From assembly GCF_006175985.1 (NCBI RefSeq), contig NZ_SRSH01000012.1, positions 108,118-172,117 of the forward strand: 64,000 nucleotides of DNA, in the 5' to 3' direction. The stretch is from Methylotetracoccus oryzae (GTDB lineage Bacteria > Pseudomonadota > Gammaproteobacteria > Methylococcales > Methylococcaceae). Position numbers and translations under genes: made by a program. Shown here in pieces: positions 25,596 through 36,100 of this stretch (positions within the stretch are counted from its first letter, which is position 1; every line of letters starts with the position of its first letter). The notes under the pieces are model-generated. The model was not told the DNA's origin. It saw only the letters and a list, made by a program, of their open reading frames with translations, and ran no database searches.

Positions 25596-28469
25596 ATGCA
25601 AGTCCCAGAGAAAAATCGGTGGACGGTCACCGGCAGCAGTGGCGATCCCCGGTCGGTCATCGACGACAATTATTCGACCTCCTGGATCGCCGGACCGGCT
25701 GCGAAACCCTGGCTCCAGGTCGATCTCGGCACGGTCGCCACCCTCGGCGGCATCGAAGTCTATTGGGGTAAGCAGTTCGCCGGAGTTTACGGCTTCGAGT
25801 CCTCGGTCGACGGGCAGGTCTGGTCCCACCTCTGCAGCACGCGCCACGGCGAGGGCGGACAGAATGTGTTCGCGTTCCCGCCGACACCGGCCCGGTTCGT
25901 GCGCTGGAGCGAAGACGACGCCCCGCCCGACGCGGTGCGCGAAATCGTCGAGCTCAATCTCTACGCGCCCGGCGACGCGCTGTCGGTGCGCGAGGAAGGC
26001 ATGCTTCCGGCCTTCGGCCGCGGCCCGGTCAAACTGCTTCCCGGACAGAGCATCACGGTCGATTTCGGCTACGTGCGTTCGCCGCTCGGTGTGCTGATCG
26101 AGTGGGGGAAGCCCTACGGCACCGTTTTCGGGGTCTATCTTTCGGACGACGGGGAAAACTACCGCAACGTTGGCCAGATCGCCACCGGCAACGGCGATTA
26201 CGACAGCTTCTACTGGCGCACGACCAATTGCCGCTATTTCCGTTTTACCGTGCACGAGGCGAGTGATCCGGAAGGTGCGGTCGTCAATGAAATCAAGCTG
26301 CGCATACTGAACAAGGATCGCATGCCGATCGGTCAGCTGGAACGCGCCGCCCTGGCCGCGCGCAGCGACCTTTATCCCCAGTCGCTGAGGGCCCGGCAAG
26401 TCTACTGGACGGTGCTGGGAGAGATCGGGCACCCCGAAGAAGCCCTGTTCGACGAATACGGGAATCTCGAACCGCAGCTCGGTGCCGGGCAGTTAATGCC
26501 CTTCCTGCGCCTCGACGGCGTCCTGCATGGCGCTCCGGCCTCACCCACGATCACGCAATCGCTGCCGGAAGGCGTGCTGCCCATACCGAGCGTGGCCTGG
26601 TCCGCGGGGAACATGGACGTGCTGACGACGGCGCTGGCCCACGACGGCGAAGCGCTGGTCGAGTACCGGATCACGAACCGCGGGGACAGCGCGCGATCGG
26701 GGACGCTCGTGCTCGCGGTGCGCCCGGTGCAGGTCAATCCGTACTGGCAGCACGGTGGCCATGCGTTCATCACGCACATTGCGGTGGACGGGCGGCGCCT
26801 CTGGGTCAATGAGCGAGCCTATGCGACGTTCTCGACCGAACCGGCTGTCGTCACGATTGCCGACTTCGACGGCGGCGACGTGGCGCGCCTGATCGACAGC
26901 GAACAGCACCCGACCGCCAGCAGCCTGCAGTCCGACTCGGGCCTGCTCAGTGCCGCTTGCGAGTTTGCGTTCGAGCTGGCACCGGGTGCCAGCGTTGCCT
27001 TCGTTGCGGCGACAGCGATGCGGGACGACGTCGACCCGCGCGAGGAGGCCGACTTCGCCAGCCTGCGCGACGAGGTCGCCCGGATCTGGCGTGCGAAGCT
27101 CGGCCGGCGCAAGATCTCGGTGGGCGATCCCGAGGTCAGCGATACGGTCGAAGCGCAAACGGCACTGATTCTGTTGAACGCGACGCGCTTTGCGTTCAAG
27201 CCCGGCCCGCGCAATTACGACCGCACGTGGATACGCGACGGCTCCTCGCAGGCGCTGGCGCTGCTGTATGCCGGTCTGGTCGAGGACGCGAAAACCTATG
27301 TCCTGTGGTACGCGGAGCGGATCTACGATAACGGCATGGTGCCGCCCATCCTAAACAAGGACGGCACCATCAACCGCGGGTACGGCAGCGACATCGAGTT
27401 CGATGCGCAAGGCGAGTTAGTCGCGATCGCCGCCGACACCTATCGTCTGACCCGGGATCGCGCGTTCCTGGAAGCGATTTTCGAGCCGGTAGTGCGGGCA
27501 ACGCGATTCATCGAGGAACTCTGCGCCCGGACGAATGCGCTGCATGGGCCGGAAACGCGATTCCACGGCTTGTTGGCGCCCTCCATCAGCCACGAGGGTT
27601 ATAGCAAACCGTCCTACAGCTACTGGGACAATTTCTTCGCGCTGCTGGCCTGGCGCGACTGCGAGTTCCTCGCCGGCGAACTCGGCGATACCGAGGTCGC
27701 GGCACATGCGCGTTTCAAGGGCGATGAACTGGCGGCGAACCTGGCCCGCTCGATGCGCATGACCACCGAAGGTCTGGGTACGAATCTGATCTACGGTTCG
27801 GCGGAGCGCGAGGACGTCGATGCCACGTCGACTTCCATCGCCTTCGAGCCCTGCCGGGCGGCCGATGTGCTTCCGGCCGAGTTCCTGAAGCCGACCTACG
27901 ACAAATACGCGGCGCAGATGAGGGCCAATGGCGCGCCCGATTTCGACGGCTGCTTCACGCCCTACGAGATTCGCAACATCAACGCATTCGTCGCCCTCGG
28001 TCGCTTCGACGACGCCTTCTGGATGCTGTCCGCGGCGCTTGGGTGGCGCAGGCCCCGCGCCTGGCGGCACTGGGCGGAGGTGATCTGGGGTAACCCGCGC
28101 GCGCCGGAATACATCGGCGACATGCCCCACACGTGGATCGGCGCCGAGTTCGCAACCGCCATCCGCCGCATGTTGCTGCGGGAAAATGGCAGCACGCTCG
28201 AACTGTTCCGCGCCATTCCGGACGCCTGGTGGGAGGGCGAGGGCATCCTGCTCGACGAGCTGCCCTCGACCTTCGGAACCGTTACCGTGAAAGCCTGGCG
28301 TGAACCCTCACAGGTGACCGTCGAGCTGAGTCTGGCGGGGCCGCTGCCGGAACGCGTGACCGTGCGCTACCCCGGCGTGCAACAGGCCCTGGCCGACGGA
28401 AACCCCTGCGAGATCGATGGCGACCTGATCATTGCACCGGTCTTCGATCGGCTCGTGATCGACTTCTAG
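25596..28469 (+). CDS. Two discoidin domains plus six-hairpin glycosidase
   Basis: 957 residues. Two F5/8 type C (discoidin) carbohydrate-binding modules come first (about 1-130, with NYSTSWIAG...PWLQVDLG, and about 140-255). A beta-sandwich region follows (about 300-500). The catalytic part is a six-hairpin (alpha/alpha)6 barrel containing YDRTWIRDGSSQALALLYAG near residue 541 and SKPSYSYWDNFFALLAW. This resembles GH15/GH78-like enzymes; I cannot assign the exact family. There is no signal peptide, which is odd for discoidin modules and differs from the secreted GH3 enzyme 82 bases upstream. Together with the importer it suggests glycan breakdown, with this enzyme perhaps cytoplasmic. Confidence 0.75.
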   Translation: MQVPEKNRWTVTGSSGDPRSVIDDNYSTSWIAGPAAKPWLQVDLGTVATLGGIEVYWGKQFAGVYGFESSVDGQVWSHLCSTRHGEGGQNVFAFPPTPARFVRWSEDDAPPDAVREIVELNLYAPGDALSVREEGMLPAFGRGPVKLLPGQSITVDFGYVRSPLGVLIEWGKPYGTVFGVYLSDDGENYRNVGQIATGNGDYDSFYWRTTNCRYFRFTVHEASDPEGAVVNEIKLRILNKDRMPIGQLERAALAARSDLYPQSLRARQVYWTVLGEIGHPEEALFDEYGNLEPQLGAGQLMPFLRLDGVLHGAPASPTITQSLPEGVLPIPSVAWSAGNMDVLTTALAHDGEALVEYRITNRGDSARSGTLVLAVRPVQVNPYWQHGGHAFITHIAVDGRRLWVNERAYATFSTEPAVVTIADFDGGDVARLIDSEQHPTASSLQSDSGLLSAACEFAFELAPGASVAFVAATAMRDDVDPREEADFASLRDEVARIWRAKLGRRKISVGDPEVSDTVEAQTALILLNATRFAFKPGPRNYDRTWIRDGSSQALALLYAGLVEDAKTYVLWYAERIYDNGMVPPILNKDGTINRGYGSDIEFDAQGELVAIAADTYRLTRDRAFLEAIFEPVVRATRFIEELCARTNALHGPETRFHGLLAPSISHEGYSKPSYSYWDNFFALLAWRDCEFLAGELGDTEVAAHARFKGDELAANLARSMRMTTEGLGTNLIYGSAEREDVDATSTSIAFEPCRAADVLPAEFLKPTYDKYAAQMRANGAPDFDGCFTPYEIRNINAFVALGRFDDAFWMLSAALGWRRPRAWRHWAEVIWGNPRAPEYIGDMPHTWIGAEFATAIRRMLLRENGSTLELFRAIPDAWWEGEGILLDELPSTFGTVTVKAWREPSQVTVELSLAGPLPERVTVRYPGVQQALADGNPCEIDGDLIIAPVFDRLVIDF

Positions 28470-28672
28470 CGCCTCTGCCCCGAAGACGCTGACTCCCCGC
28501 CGCTACCCCGTAGTCAGCGGTCAGCAGTCGGGGGCGCTGCGAGTCCTCGCTCTGACCGCATGGAGGCACGGGTCCTGCGGTTGCACGCGGCGTCTCTCTA
28601 CTCCGCTAGATGCCCTGACTGCCAGCCCCTCGCGGGTCCCGCGCAGCCGACGTCTGGCTGCGCGAACCATCC

Positions 28673-29674
28673 TCAAGGCTGAGCCTGAGGAGGCGGCTCC
28701 TTTTTCGCGTGCAACGGAACCGCGGTGTCGGAGAAGCCGTTGAACACGATGTCCGGCGACATCGTGTTGTGCTGCGAAGGGCTCAGGCGTCCGGCCCACA
28801 CTTCGGTCGCGAGCGCCCGATGGAACTTCATGATGTTTTCCTCGTTCCACGCCTTGGCGCCCTTCTGGCGGACGGCGATGCGTGCGACGTCGTTATTGAA
28901 CTCCGTGATGTACATGGACCGCAGCATGGCCAGCGGCCTGCCGACGATGGGGCGGTCGAAGACGACATCCAGCGCCATGCGGCTGGTGTTGGCTTCCGCG
29001 ATGCGCACGGTCGCCGCTCCACCGCGCTCGAAGGTGACGGCGAAGGTGCGCGTTTTCGGGTCGAAGATCAGTTCCTTGATGACCACGAACGGACGCTTTT
29101 TCTGTTCGATCGGACCGATCAGGAACGAGCTCCCGAAGGGCCCGGTTTTCAATCCCGTGGGCGACAGGGGCCGTGGGCGCCAGTAGCCATCACGCGGGTA
29201 GATCGCCAGCACTTCCTCGGGGACCTTGTCGTGCATCAGCCAGACCTGCAGCAAGTGCAGGTCTGGCTCGACGCGGTCCCCGACCCGCACTGTCCCCGTA
29301 CCCGGTCGCCAGAAGGCGGGCAGCGTTTCCCCCGTGACCAACAGTTCGTTGTCCTTGTAGAGGACGGTCTTGCGCGGCGGCGCCGCTGCCTTGTGGACGG
29401 GATCGGCCGACATGTCGCAGGCGGTCCAGTCAGCCTCTGAACTCTCGCGCAAGCCGGTCGCCAGATAGACCGGATGCGCGGCCTCGATGCGAAAGCTGCG
29501 GACCTTCGTGGAGGCGAAGGCCAGCGTCACATTGTCCTTCTCGGCGCACTGCACCGGCTCGCTGCGATTGGTCACTTCGACCGCCATGGCGTTGGCGGTT
29601 GCCGCGTGGGCCTGATCGCAGGGGCTCCCGGCCAGCACGGACGCCATCAAGGCAGACAGGGTGACGCGAAGCAT
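28673..29674 (-). CDS. Periplasmic protein of unknown function
   Basis: 333 residues beginning MLRVTLSALMASVLAG with a signal peptide ending near AHAATA. The mature part is beta-rich, with a cysteine pair (C43 and C84 region) that could form a disulphide. It includes a segment ending EPPPQAQP. No domain is recognised. A 13-base perfect inverted repeat lies inside it at 29238-29268. It stands alone: the gene on its right is on the other strand and the discoidin glycosidase converges on it. Confidence 0.7.
   Translation of the reverse strand: MLRVTLSALMASVLAGSPCDQAHAATANAMAVEVTNRSEPVQCAEKDNVTLAFASTKVRSFRIEAAHPVYLATGLRESSEADWTACDMSADPVHKAAAPPRKTVLYKDNELLVTGETLPAFWRPGTGTVRVGDRVEPDLHLLQVWLMHDKVPEEVLAIYPRDGYWRPRPLSPTGLKTGPFGSSFLIGPIEQKKRPFVVIKELIFDPKTRTFAVTFERGGAATVRIAEANTSRMALDVVFDRPIVGRPLAMLRSMYITEFNNDVARIAVRQKGAKAWNEENIMKFHRALATEVWAGRLSPSQHNTMSPDIVFNGFSDTAVPLHAKKEPPPQAQP
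29238..29268. repeat. Perfect 13-bp inverted repeat inside a coding sequence
   Basis: AGCCAGACCTGCA and TGCAGGTCTGGCT flank a 5-base loop (GCAAG). The stem is perfect and GC-rich, so it would fold strongly in the mRNA of the surrounding minus-strand gene (codons for PDLHLLQVW). No U-run follows, so it is not a standard terminator. Confidence 0.7.
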
Positions 29675-30338
29675 GAAAGATCTCCTGAAGATGTTGGATG
29701 GGAGGGACTGGCGCCGCTGCCCGGAACTCGCGGCACGGCCTCGGCGGATCGGGCAGCGCCCGCCGGGATATGCCCGTTTGCGGCTGCGACCGCGGTGTGT
29801 TTCGCCAAGCTTGGCAGGCAGGTGGTCAACTGGGAGCCCCGGGCGTGGTCGAGAACAGTTTGGATTGGACGGCTTGCCGTGGGCTCGGTGTTGGCGCTTG
29901 GAGCTAAGACCTTAGGCTTATAGCACGAGTGCTGGGACGAGAAAACACGGACAGAAATGCGGGAATCGGTGGGGTGCCGTCGGCGCGCAGCGCTGCACGG
30001 TGTCGCCGTAACTGTTCACGCCCCCCTTTCGCGAGAGCGGGCCGGGAGTCCGAGACACGCCGTGAATCCGTCCCTGGCTCGACTGCGGGTTCCCTCCCGC
30101 AGACGGTCTCTCCCTCCCAGCCCGCTTCCACCACCAAGCCAGGTTAGGGTGAATGGTTACGGTGTCGCATGGGTCATTGCCGCAGCGATCGCTCATGAAC
30201 AGCACGGTACGCGCAGCCCGCGCCGAGCGATTTCGCTGCGCCGCTGAGTTGGCGCCCAGACGCTGCCTTGGTGGCATAGACCCATGGCACAATGCCGAAC
30301 CCGACCCCCCATCCGCGCACCGAAGGGCCTTTGCTCCC
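29675..30338. other. Intergenic with one interspersed repeat
   Basis: 664 bases between divergent genes. It contains the second copy of the ~75-bp repeat (30031-30105). Frames here lack ribosome sites and family similarity. Promoters for both flanking genes must lie within, but none is clear. Confidence 0.5.
30031..30105. repeat. Interspersed ~75-bp repeat, copy 2
   Basis: AGCGGGCCGGGAGTCCGA, then CACGCCGTGAATCCGTCCCTG and CTGCGGGTTCCCT, in the same order as at 22936-23009 with few differences. Both copies stand upstream of a plus-strand gene for an exported protein. Confidence 0.65.
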
Positions 30339-31337
30339 ATGAAATCACCTTGCTGGATCCTCTTGCCCGGAAGTTTGCTCCTCGCGTTGTCGGCCGCTCC
30401 ATGCGTCGCCGCCGCGATCACGCGGTACAGCGCGATGTGCGATGCCTCTGCCGCCGTGCCGGTCGGATCGGGGACGTTTGCCGTCGCCAACGACGAGGAC
30501 AATGTGCTGAGGGTTTACGGACGGGACGAATCCCGTGGACCGCTGGCCACGTTCCCGCTGGACACGTTCCTGCAGATCGACGATCAGCACCCGGAAGCCG
30601 ACATCGAGGGCGCGACGCGCGTGGGGCAGCGGATCTACTGGATCACCTCCCACGGTGCCAGCAAGAAGGGGAAGGCAAGACCCAATCGCCGCCGACTGTT
30701 CGCGACCGAACTCCGGGTGCATGGCGACCGGACCGAACTGGTGCCGGTCGGCAAACCCTATCGTAATCTGGCCGAAGACCTCGCTGCGCTTGACGCCTTG
30801 AAGCGCTTTCGCCTGGAGAAAGCGGCGGGTGAGCCGCCGGAACGCGGCGGCCTGAACATCGAGGGGCTCGCTGCAAGACCCACCGACGGCGCCCTGCTGA
30901 TGGCCTTTCGCAGTCCGACCCCGAACGGCAAGGCCCTCGTGGTGCCCCTCGAGAATCCCGACGGGGCGATCAACGACCAGCCTGCCAGGCTGGGCGACCC
31001 CATCCTGCTCGATCTGGCCGGACTCGGCATACGCAGCATCGAATACTCGGACGCGGCACGGCAATACCTGATCGTCGCGGGCCCGTCCGGGGACCAGGGG
31101 GACTTTCGGCTCTACCGATGGTCTGGCGTTGCCTCGGCCGCGCCGGAACCCGTTCCGGGGATCGATTTCGGCGGGCTCCACCCGGAAGCCCTGGTGGTTC
31201 ATCCAGACGAGGCGGCGCGCGTCCAGATTCTTAGCGATGACGGCGACGAACCAGTGGGCAAGGACTCTTGCAAGGACGCTAGCGTAGCGGCCGCCGACAA
31301 GGGCTTTCGGAGTCGTTGGATCGATCTGTCCCCATAG
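30339..31337 (+). CDS. Secreted DUF3616 protein
   Basis: 332 residues from the ATG at 30339. The signal peptide is MKSPCWILLPGSLLLALSAAP ending near CVAAA. The mature protein shows the DUF3616 pattern: SGTFAVANDEDNVLRVY, then DIEGATRVGQRIYWITSHGA, GLNIEGLAARPTDGALLMAF and a C-terminal HPEALVVHPDEAARVQILSDDG. This is a beta-propeller-like fold. Family function is unknown; it probably acts in the periplasm. Start chosen because it gives the signal peptide; the frame is open 60 codons further upstream. Confidence 0.85.
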   Translation: MKSPCWILLPGSLLLALSAAPCVAAAITRYSAMCDASAAVPVGSGTFAVANDEDNVLRVYGRDESRGPLATFPLDTFLQIDDQHPEADIEGATRVGQRIYWITSHGASKKGKARPNRRRLFATELRVHGDRTELVPVGKPYRNLAEDLAALDALKRFRLEKAAGEPPERGGLNIEGLAARPTDGALLMAFRSPTPNGKALVVPLENPDGAINDQPARLGDPILLDLAGLGIRSIEYSDAARQYLIVAGPSGDQGDFRLYRWSGVASAAPEPVPGIDFGGLHPEALVVHPDEAARVQILSDDGDEPVGKDSCKDASVAAADKGFRSRWIDLSP

Positions 31338-31676
31338 CGCCAGATCAGAGCCCGTCCGGGTTCCGGAAGCCTTGGCGAGAGCCGCCGATCGCTGTGCCTG
31401 CGCCGAAGCCGCCTCAAATCGCGGTCACTACAGCGTGTCGGGTGTCGGCGCCGGCGGCGACCGGGGGTGACTTTCGTTGGGGAGGGGCACCAAGGTCGTA
31501 CTGCTTGGGTGGGCTGTTGCCGCGACGGTTTCCCTGATAGTGTCATCGGGCTGGCTGCCGGCAGGGTGACGAGCGTTTCGCCTTGAGCGAATCGCCACAA
31601 CCCTCCGGTTTGCCAATCGCGCGAAACGGTCGCGCTCTTGATTGAACGCCGAATTTCGAAGTCGTGGGGTGTGACC
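31338..31676. other. Intergenic, no gene seen
   Basis: 339 bases. No supported gene, repeat or hairpin with a T-run. Confidence 0.5.
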
Positions 31677-32552
31677 ATGGCGGAATTGAACTGCTGGCCG
31701 ATTCCTCTGCTGCTGGGAGTCGCGCTGGCTTCCGGCTGTGCCCTCTCGTCTCATCAACGCGATGCGACCGCGCGCTTCGCCGTGGCCTCGCAGGATATTG
31801 GCGACTTCGCGGCCCGGGAGTTCAACCATTTGCGCGCCGCAACGATCGACATGAACGTCACCAACGTGGCGATTGGCGGCACCGCCGACAAATCCAATCT
31901 GGACGAAGCCCTGGACGTCGACCGGGTCGTGGCCCGGGTCAAGGCGGCGCGGGCGCTGACCAGTTACGGCACGCTGCTGTGGGCGCTGGTCAGTGAGACG
32001 CAACAGGAGGAACTGAAGCGTGCGTCCGACGACTTCGTGAACAGCGTGCGCTCGGTGTCGGGCCACCGTATCCGCGACAGTCAATTACAGGGACTGGGAC
32101 AACTGGTGCAGCAAATCGGGGCGCTCTGGGTCGAGGCCCGCAAGGCGGAGGCGGTCAAGCGCATCGTACCGGCCGTCGCGCCCGACGTCGACGCGCTGTG
32201 CGATCTGCTGATAGCCGACTTTTCCGAGACCTCGCTGCACGTCGGACAGGGCTTCGACGCGACCATCACGCGGCTCAGGGTCGACGCGGACATCGCGCTG
32301 GCCGATCCCTCGACCCGCTACGCCGACCGACTGGTGGCCATGCGGGGCCAGAAGCAGGCGGAGGAGGCCGGTGCGCATCTCCATGTCATTTCGCGCCAGG
32401 CCGTCACGACGCTGCAGTCGCTCAAGTTGGCCAATGCCGAACTCGACAAGGCCATACGCGACGACAGCCTGTCGGTCGCCGAAATTCAGGCGGTGGGCAT
32501 GCAGATCAAGTCGCTGAAGACCGCGCTCGAGGTCGTCACCGGCAAGCCCTGA
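31677..32552 (+). CDS. Predicted lipoprotein, helical
   Basis: 291 residues from the ATG at 31677. The N-terminus PIPLLLGVALASGC21 is a lipoprotein signal with an acceptable lipobox. The mature protein is almost wholly alpha-helical, with heptad-like stretches (QQEELKRASDDFVNSVRSV, VSGHRIRDSQLQGLGQLVQQI). No catalytic motif. It precedes the small helical protein gene by 46 bases on the same strand and converges with the 1206-residue membrane protein gene, so the three may be functionally linked. Family not recognised. Confidence 0.7.
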   Translation: MAELNCWPIPLLLGVALASGCALSSHQRDATARFAVASQDIGDFAAREFNHLRAATIDMNVTNVAIGGTADKSNLDEALDVDRVVARVKAARALTSYGTLLWALVSETQQEELKRASDDFVNSVRSVSGHRIRDSQLQGLGQLVQQIGALWVEARKAEAVKRIVPAVAPDVDALCDLLIADFSETSLHVGQGFDATITRLRVDADIALADPSTRYADRLVAMRGQKQAEEAGAHLHVISRQAVTTLQSLKLANAELDKAIRDDSLSVAEIQAVGMQIKSLKTALEVVTGKP

Positions 32553-32598
32553 GGAAACTTCGGATATTGGCGCGCAGCCCATCAACGGGAGACTCAAC

Positions 32599-33018
32599 AT
32601 GGCCGAGCCTCAATCACCCCGGAAGCCGACGGCGACAAAGCCGGCTTCGAAGCCCAAGCCAAGACGGGTGCGTGCGCCTCGAGAGCGAACTGCAATTCGG
32701 GAACTGGCGCCGACCCTCGGGAAAGACTTACAAAAGATGTCGCATCTGTTGCAGGCACTCATCCTGTCCGAGCCGAACGTCACCCAGAAAAAGGAACTGC
32801 GCAAACAGTTGACCGCCGTGCTCGATGTAACGGCGCAACTGGTCGATCGCAATGTGGGCGACGTGACCGACCTTTATCGGCGTTCCACCGAGGCGGTCGA
32901 GCAGGCCAACTCGCAGATCATCCAGGCCATGCAGGAACTGGGTGAAGTCGCGGCTACCATCGACGCGATTGCGCAGGCGGTCGACCTGCTGGCGGAACTC
33001 GCCGCGATGGCGCCCTGA
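32599..33018 (+). CDS. Small helical protein with basic N-terminus
   Basis: 139 residues, with GGGAG eleven bases before the ATG. The first 30 residues are rich in Lys, Pro, Arg and Ala (SPRKPTATKPASKPKPRRVR); the remainder is a helical bundle (ELAPTLGKDLQKMSHLLQAL ... QANSQIIQAMQELGEVAATI). It follows the lipoprotein gene closely and may be its cytoplasmic or nucleic-acid-binding partner; this is inference. Family not recognised. Confidence 0.65.
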   Translation: MAEPQSPRKPTATKPASKPKPRRVRAPRERTAIRELAPTLGKDLQKMSHLLQALILSEPNVTQKKELRKQLTAVLDVTAQLVDRNVGDVTDLYRRSTEAVEQANSQIIQAMQELGEVAATIDAIAQAVDLLAELAAMAP

Positions 33019-33101
33019 GTCATCGCTCGCAGGGATCGTCGTCGACACTCGCGAAGGGTCGAGATAGCGCGTCACTATCGGGACGGCAGGGTACTCAAGC
33101 C

Positions 33102-36100
33102 TCAGAAGAGTTTCGACGCCAGTGTCGAATAATCCGCGAAGTCGGCCAGCAGAGCTGCCAGCAACAAGAGGCTGCCGCGGAAAATTGGGCGCTGCGTGAA
33201 GGATTGGTAAACCACGCCTTCGGTTTCCTCGATCATGCCAACCAGGCGCTCCAGCCGGACGCCGGTGTCGTCGCCCTGGCACTGCGTGACGCGTGCGCGC
33301 AGCTGCTTGAGGGCGCGCTTGCGGGCGCCGTCGGCCGCCTTCTTCAAGGCATGGTCGGACATGAACAGCAGTGCCAGGCTGAAGACGATGACCAGCTTGA
33401 AGGCAATCGGCATCACGTAGTTGTCGTTGATGTTGGATCGGGCGATCACGAGCAGCAGCGCCACGATCACCGGGTAGCCGATGATGCCGTAAAGGCGTTT
33501 GGTCAGTTCCTCGACGAAGCGCATGCCGACCCAGGGACCCATTTCGTTTGGCGAGAGCTTGAACTTCTCGCCATAGGCGGCCAGGGCCGGCTCGGGCCAC
33601 GCGACCGGTTCGCTGCGATCGCCTTCGTCCGGGAACGAGCGGTTCAACAGTCGCACCGCGGTCCAGACCGCATCGGTTACCAGCATCAGTAGCAGCGTGA
33701 AGGCCGGGACGAGGAAGCCCCGCATCAGGAAGTGATCGAGGAACAGGATGGCCTCGCCGCGTGCTGGAAGTCGGGGAAATCCGAATGCCTGGAACAGCGA
33801 AGTGGCGAACACGTAAAAGCCGATCGCGAGCAACAGGCCGCTCACGAGTCGGCGCGGCGTGTTGCGCCAGGCCAGCCAGTCGTTCAGGATGGCATAGCCC
33901 TCGAGTTTTGCCGCCAGTTCCGTATTGGGGCCCTCCGGGTCCGGTTTGCCGAAAATACAGTTCTTGAGCCGCGCCCAGGGACCTTTCCAGTGCTTTTCGT
34001 TGGGAAAGCAGCGTGCCGCGAAACGGTCGAAGCCGCGACATCGGGTGCGCATTTCGGGCAGTTGGGGCAACTGAAAGTGATGTTCCAGCCAGACCGTGAA
34101 GTGGTTGGGGAAGCGGCACACCTCGACGATGAAATAACTTGCCAGGATGAGCGCGACAAGACGGATGGCCTCCGTTGGCCACATGCTGACGCCTTCAAAC
34201 AGCGCGTAGATTTCCCCCTTGTCCAGCATGCCATGGCCGGGTGCGGCGGCATGCCAGAGCCAGGCATAGGTTCCGAGGAGTAACGCAAGGCCGAGCGGCA
34301 GAAACCAGTCGGACTGCTCCACGGTCGTCTTGCGGCTATGGCTCTCGTCGCGCAGGATGATTGCGGCCATGACCGCGACGTAAGTCATGCCGAGGCCGAT
34401 CATCAGTGCCCAGAGCGCCGCACCCCTTGGCATGGCCTCGGCCGAAGCGATCCAGGCCGCGCCGCCGATGCCGATCGCCGCGACCAGCAGGCAGAGATAG
34501 AAACCGGCCAGCGTGCATAGGAACTCGCGTGCGGGTCGAACGAGCACCAGCACGATCACCATCAGCACCGCGCCGAGCACGCCGATGCCGGCCGCCGACG
34601 TTGGTTTGGGTATCGGGGGGTGGACCTGGACACCGGCGCTCGTGATCTGGATGGGTCGGGTGGGATCGGGTTTCAACGGGAAGATCCGCGTCCTTCCCAC
34701 CTCATGCAGGCGTGGACCGTCGAGGAAACCGTCGACGCTGTTCTGCGAATCGGTGGCAAGCTTTTTCCGCCAGCGCTCCCCAAGACACCAGGCATCGGGA
34801 CACGGGGTAGGCGCCCTCGTGTCGATCGCGCAGGTGCCTTGGGCGTCCGCATCCACGGCCCATGTCGCCAGGGATGGATCGTCCATACGGGCGAGCGCCA
34901 TTTCCGTAGCGAGGAAGTAGGCCGTCTGAGCGCTGTCCCGGAAGGGCGGGATGTCGCGCTGCAGCTTGCGGTGGAGTTCCAGACCGAAGCCGGAAATCAT
35001 GACCAGATTGCGTGCCCATTTGTTCTTGTCCGGATGCAGGAAGCGCGCATCGATGCCATTCGTGAAGAACAGCGCGTCCGGAAAACGCTCATGCATTGCC
35101 TCGAGCACCAGCAGCTTGTCGTAGGGATCGCTGCCCAGCACGCCGATGGCCTTGATCGGATGCTCGGCGGGGTTCTCGGTCTGGGTCCGGATCTCGCGGT
35201 CGAGTTCGGAAAGCCGGACCGCCAGGCGGCGTAGGTAATCGAATTGACTGTCGCCGTCGGCGTCTTCCAGCCGCCGGCCCGCAGCGGGATCCGCGGACCC
35301 ATTTGCGGGCTCGCCATTCTTGTCGTCGGCTCGGTCCCGGTGGCGGGCCTTTTCTCCATCGAGCCCGCGCAAATAGCTGTACTGGAAAATGCACTGCACG
35401 CTCTCGTCGTAGAGGTCTTCGGAGTTCTGTCGGGCGGGCGGCCCCGTCTTTGGTGTTTGCTGGAAGCAATCGGCGCCGTTCTCGTTCAACAGTGCATCGC
35501 CAAAAGTCCCCGGTAGGTGCCATCCGTACAGTGTGTCCCATTCGCCGAGCAAGAGGATGCGGCTGTAGGGGCCGGCCTTGATGCCTCGCAGGGCCAGTTC
35601 CTTGGCCGCGGTTCTGGCCAGTTCCCGATCCGAGGCGAGCACACGGAGAAATGGCAGCCCGCGCTCCTCGAAGGCTTCGCTGAGGGTTTTTCCGGAGAGT
35701 CGGGATGGCAATAACCGCTCATCCTGCAGCGAGGCATTGGGCGAATAGAAGCGCAGCGCGATGCCATCGGCATCGCGCTGGACGGCTTCCGTCGAGGAAC
35801 TGCCGAGGACCTCGACCACCAGGTCCTGCAGGATGTCGGAATCCCACGGGCCGAGGATGGTCACGCTCCATGGTCGTTCGGTCGAGACACTGTCCCGGGT
35901 TGGCTCGCCGGGAAGGGCCGAGTGCGGCGTTGGCACGCTGTCCGCCGAAGCGGGCAGCAGCGCGGCCGTGGTTGCAGGTGACCCCGACGGGGGCGGGCTC
36001 CCCGTGGCGCGTTTGAATGCGGCGAGCAGCGACTTCAGGGTGCTCAGCGGCCGACCGTGAAACAGGTCGTTGTTCAGGTACAGCAGCAGGATGGGGGCAT

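Noticed and set aside
32728..34182. 484-codon minus-strand frame overlapping the small helical gene and the 1206-residue gene
   Set aside because: Out of frame with the large membrane protein and antisense to the small gene; no domain similarity.
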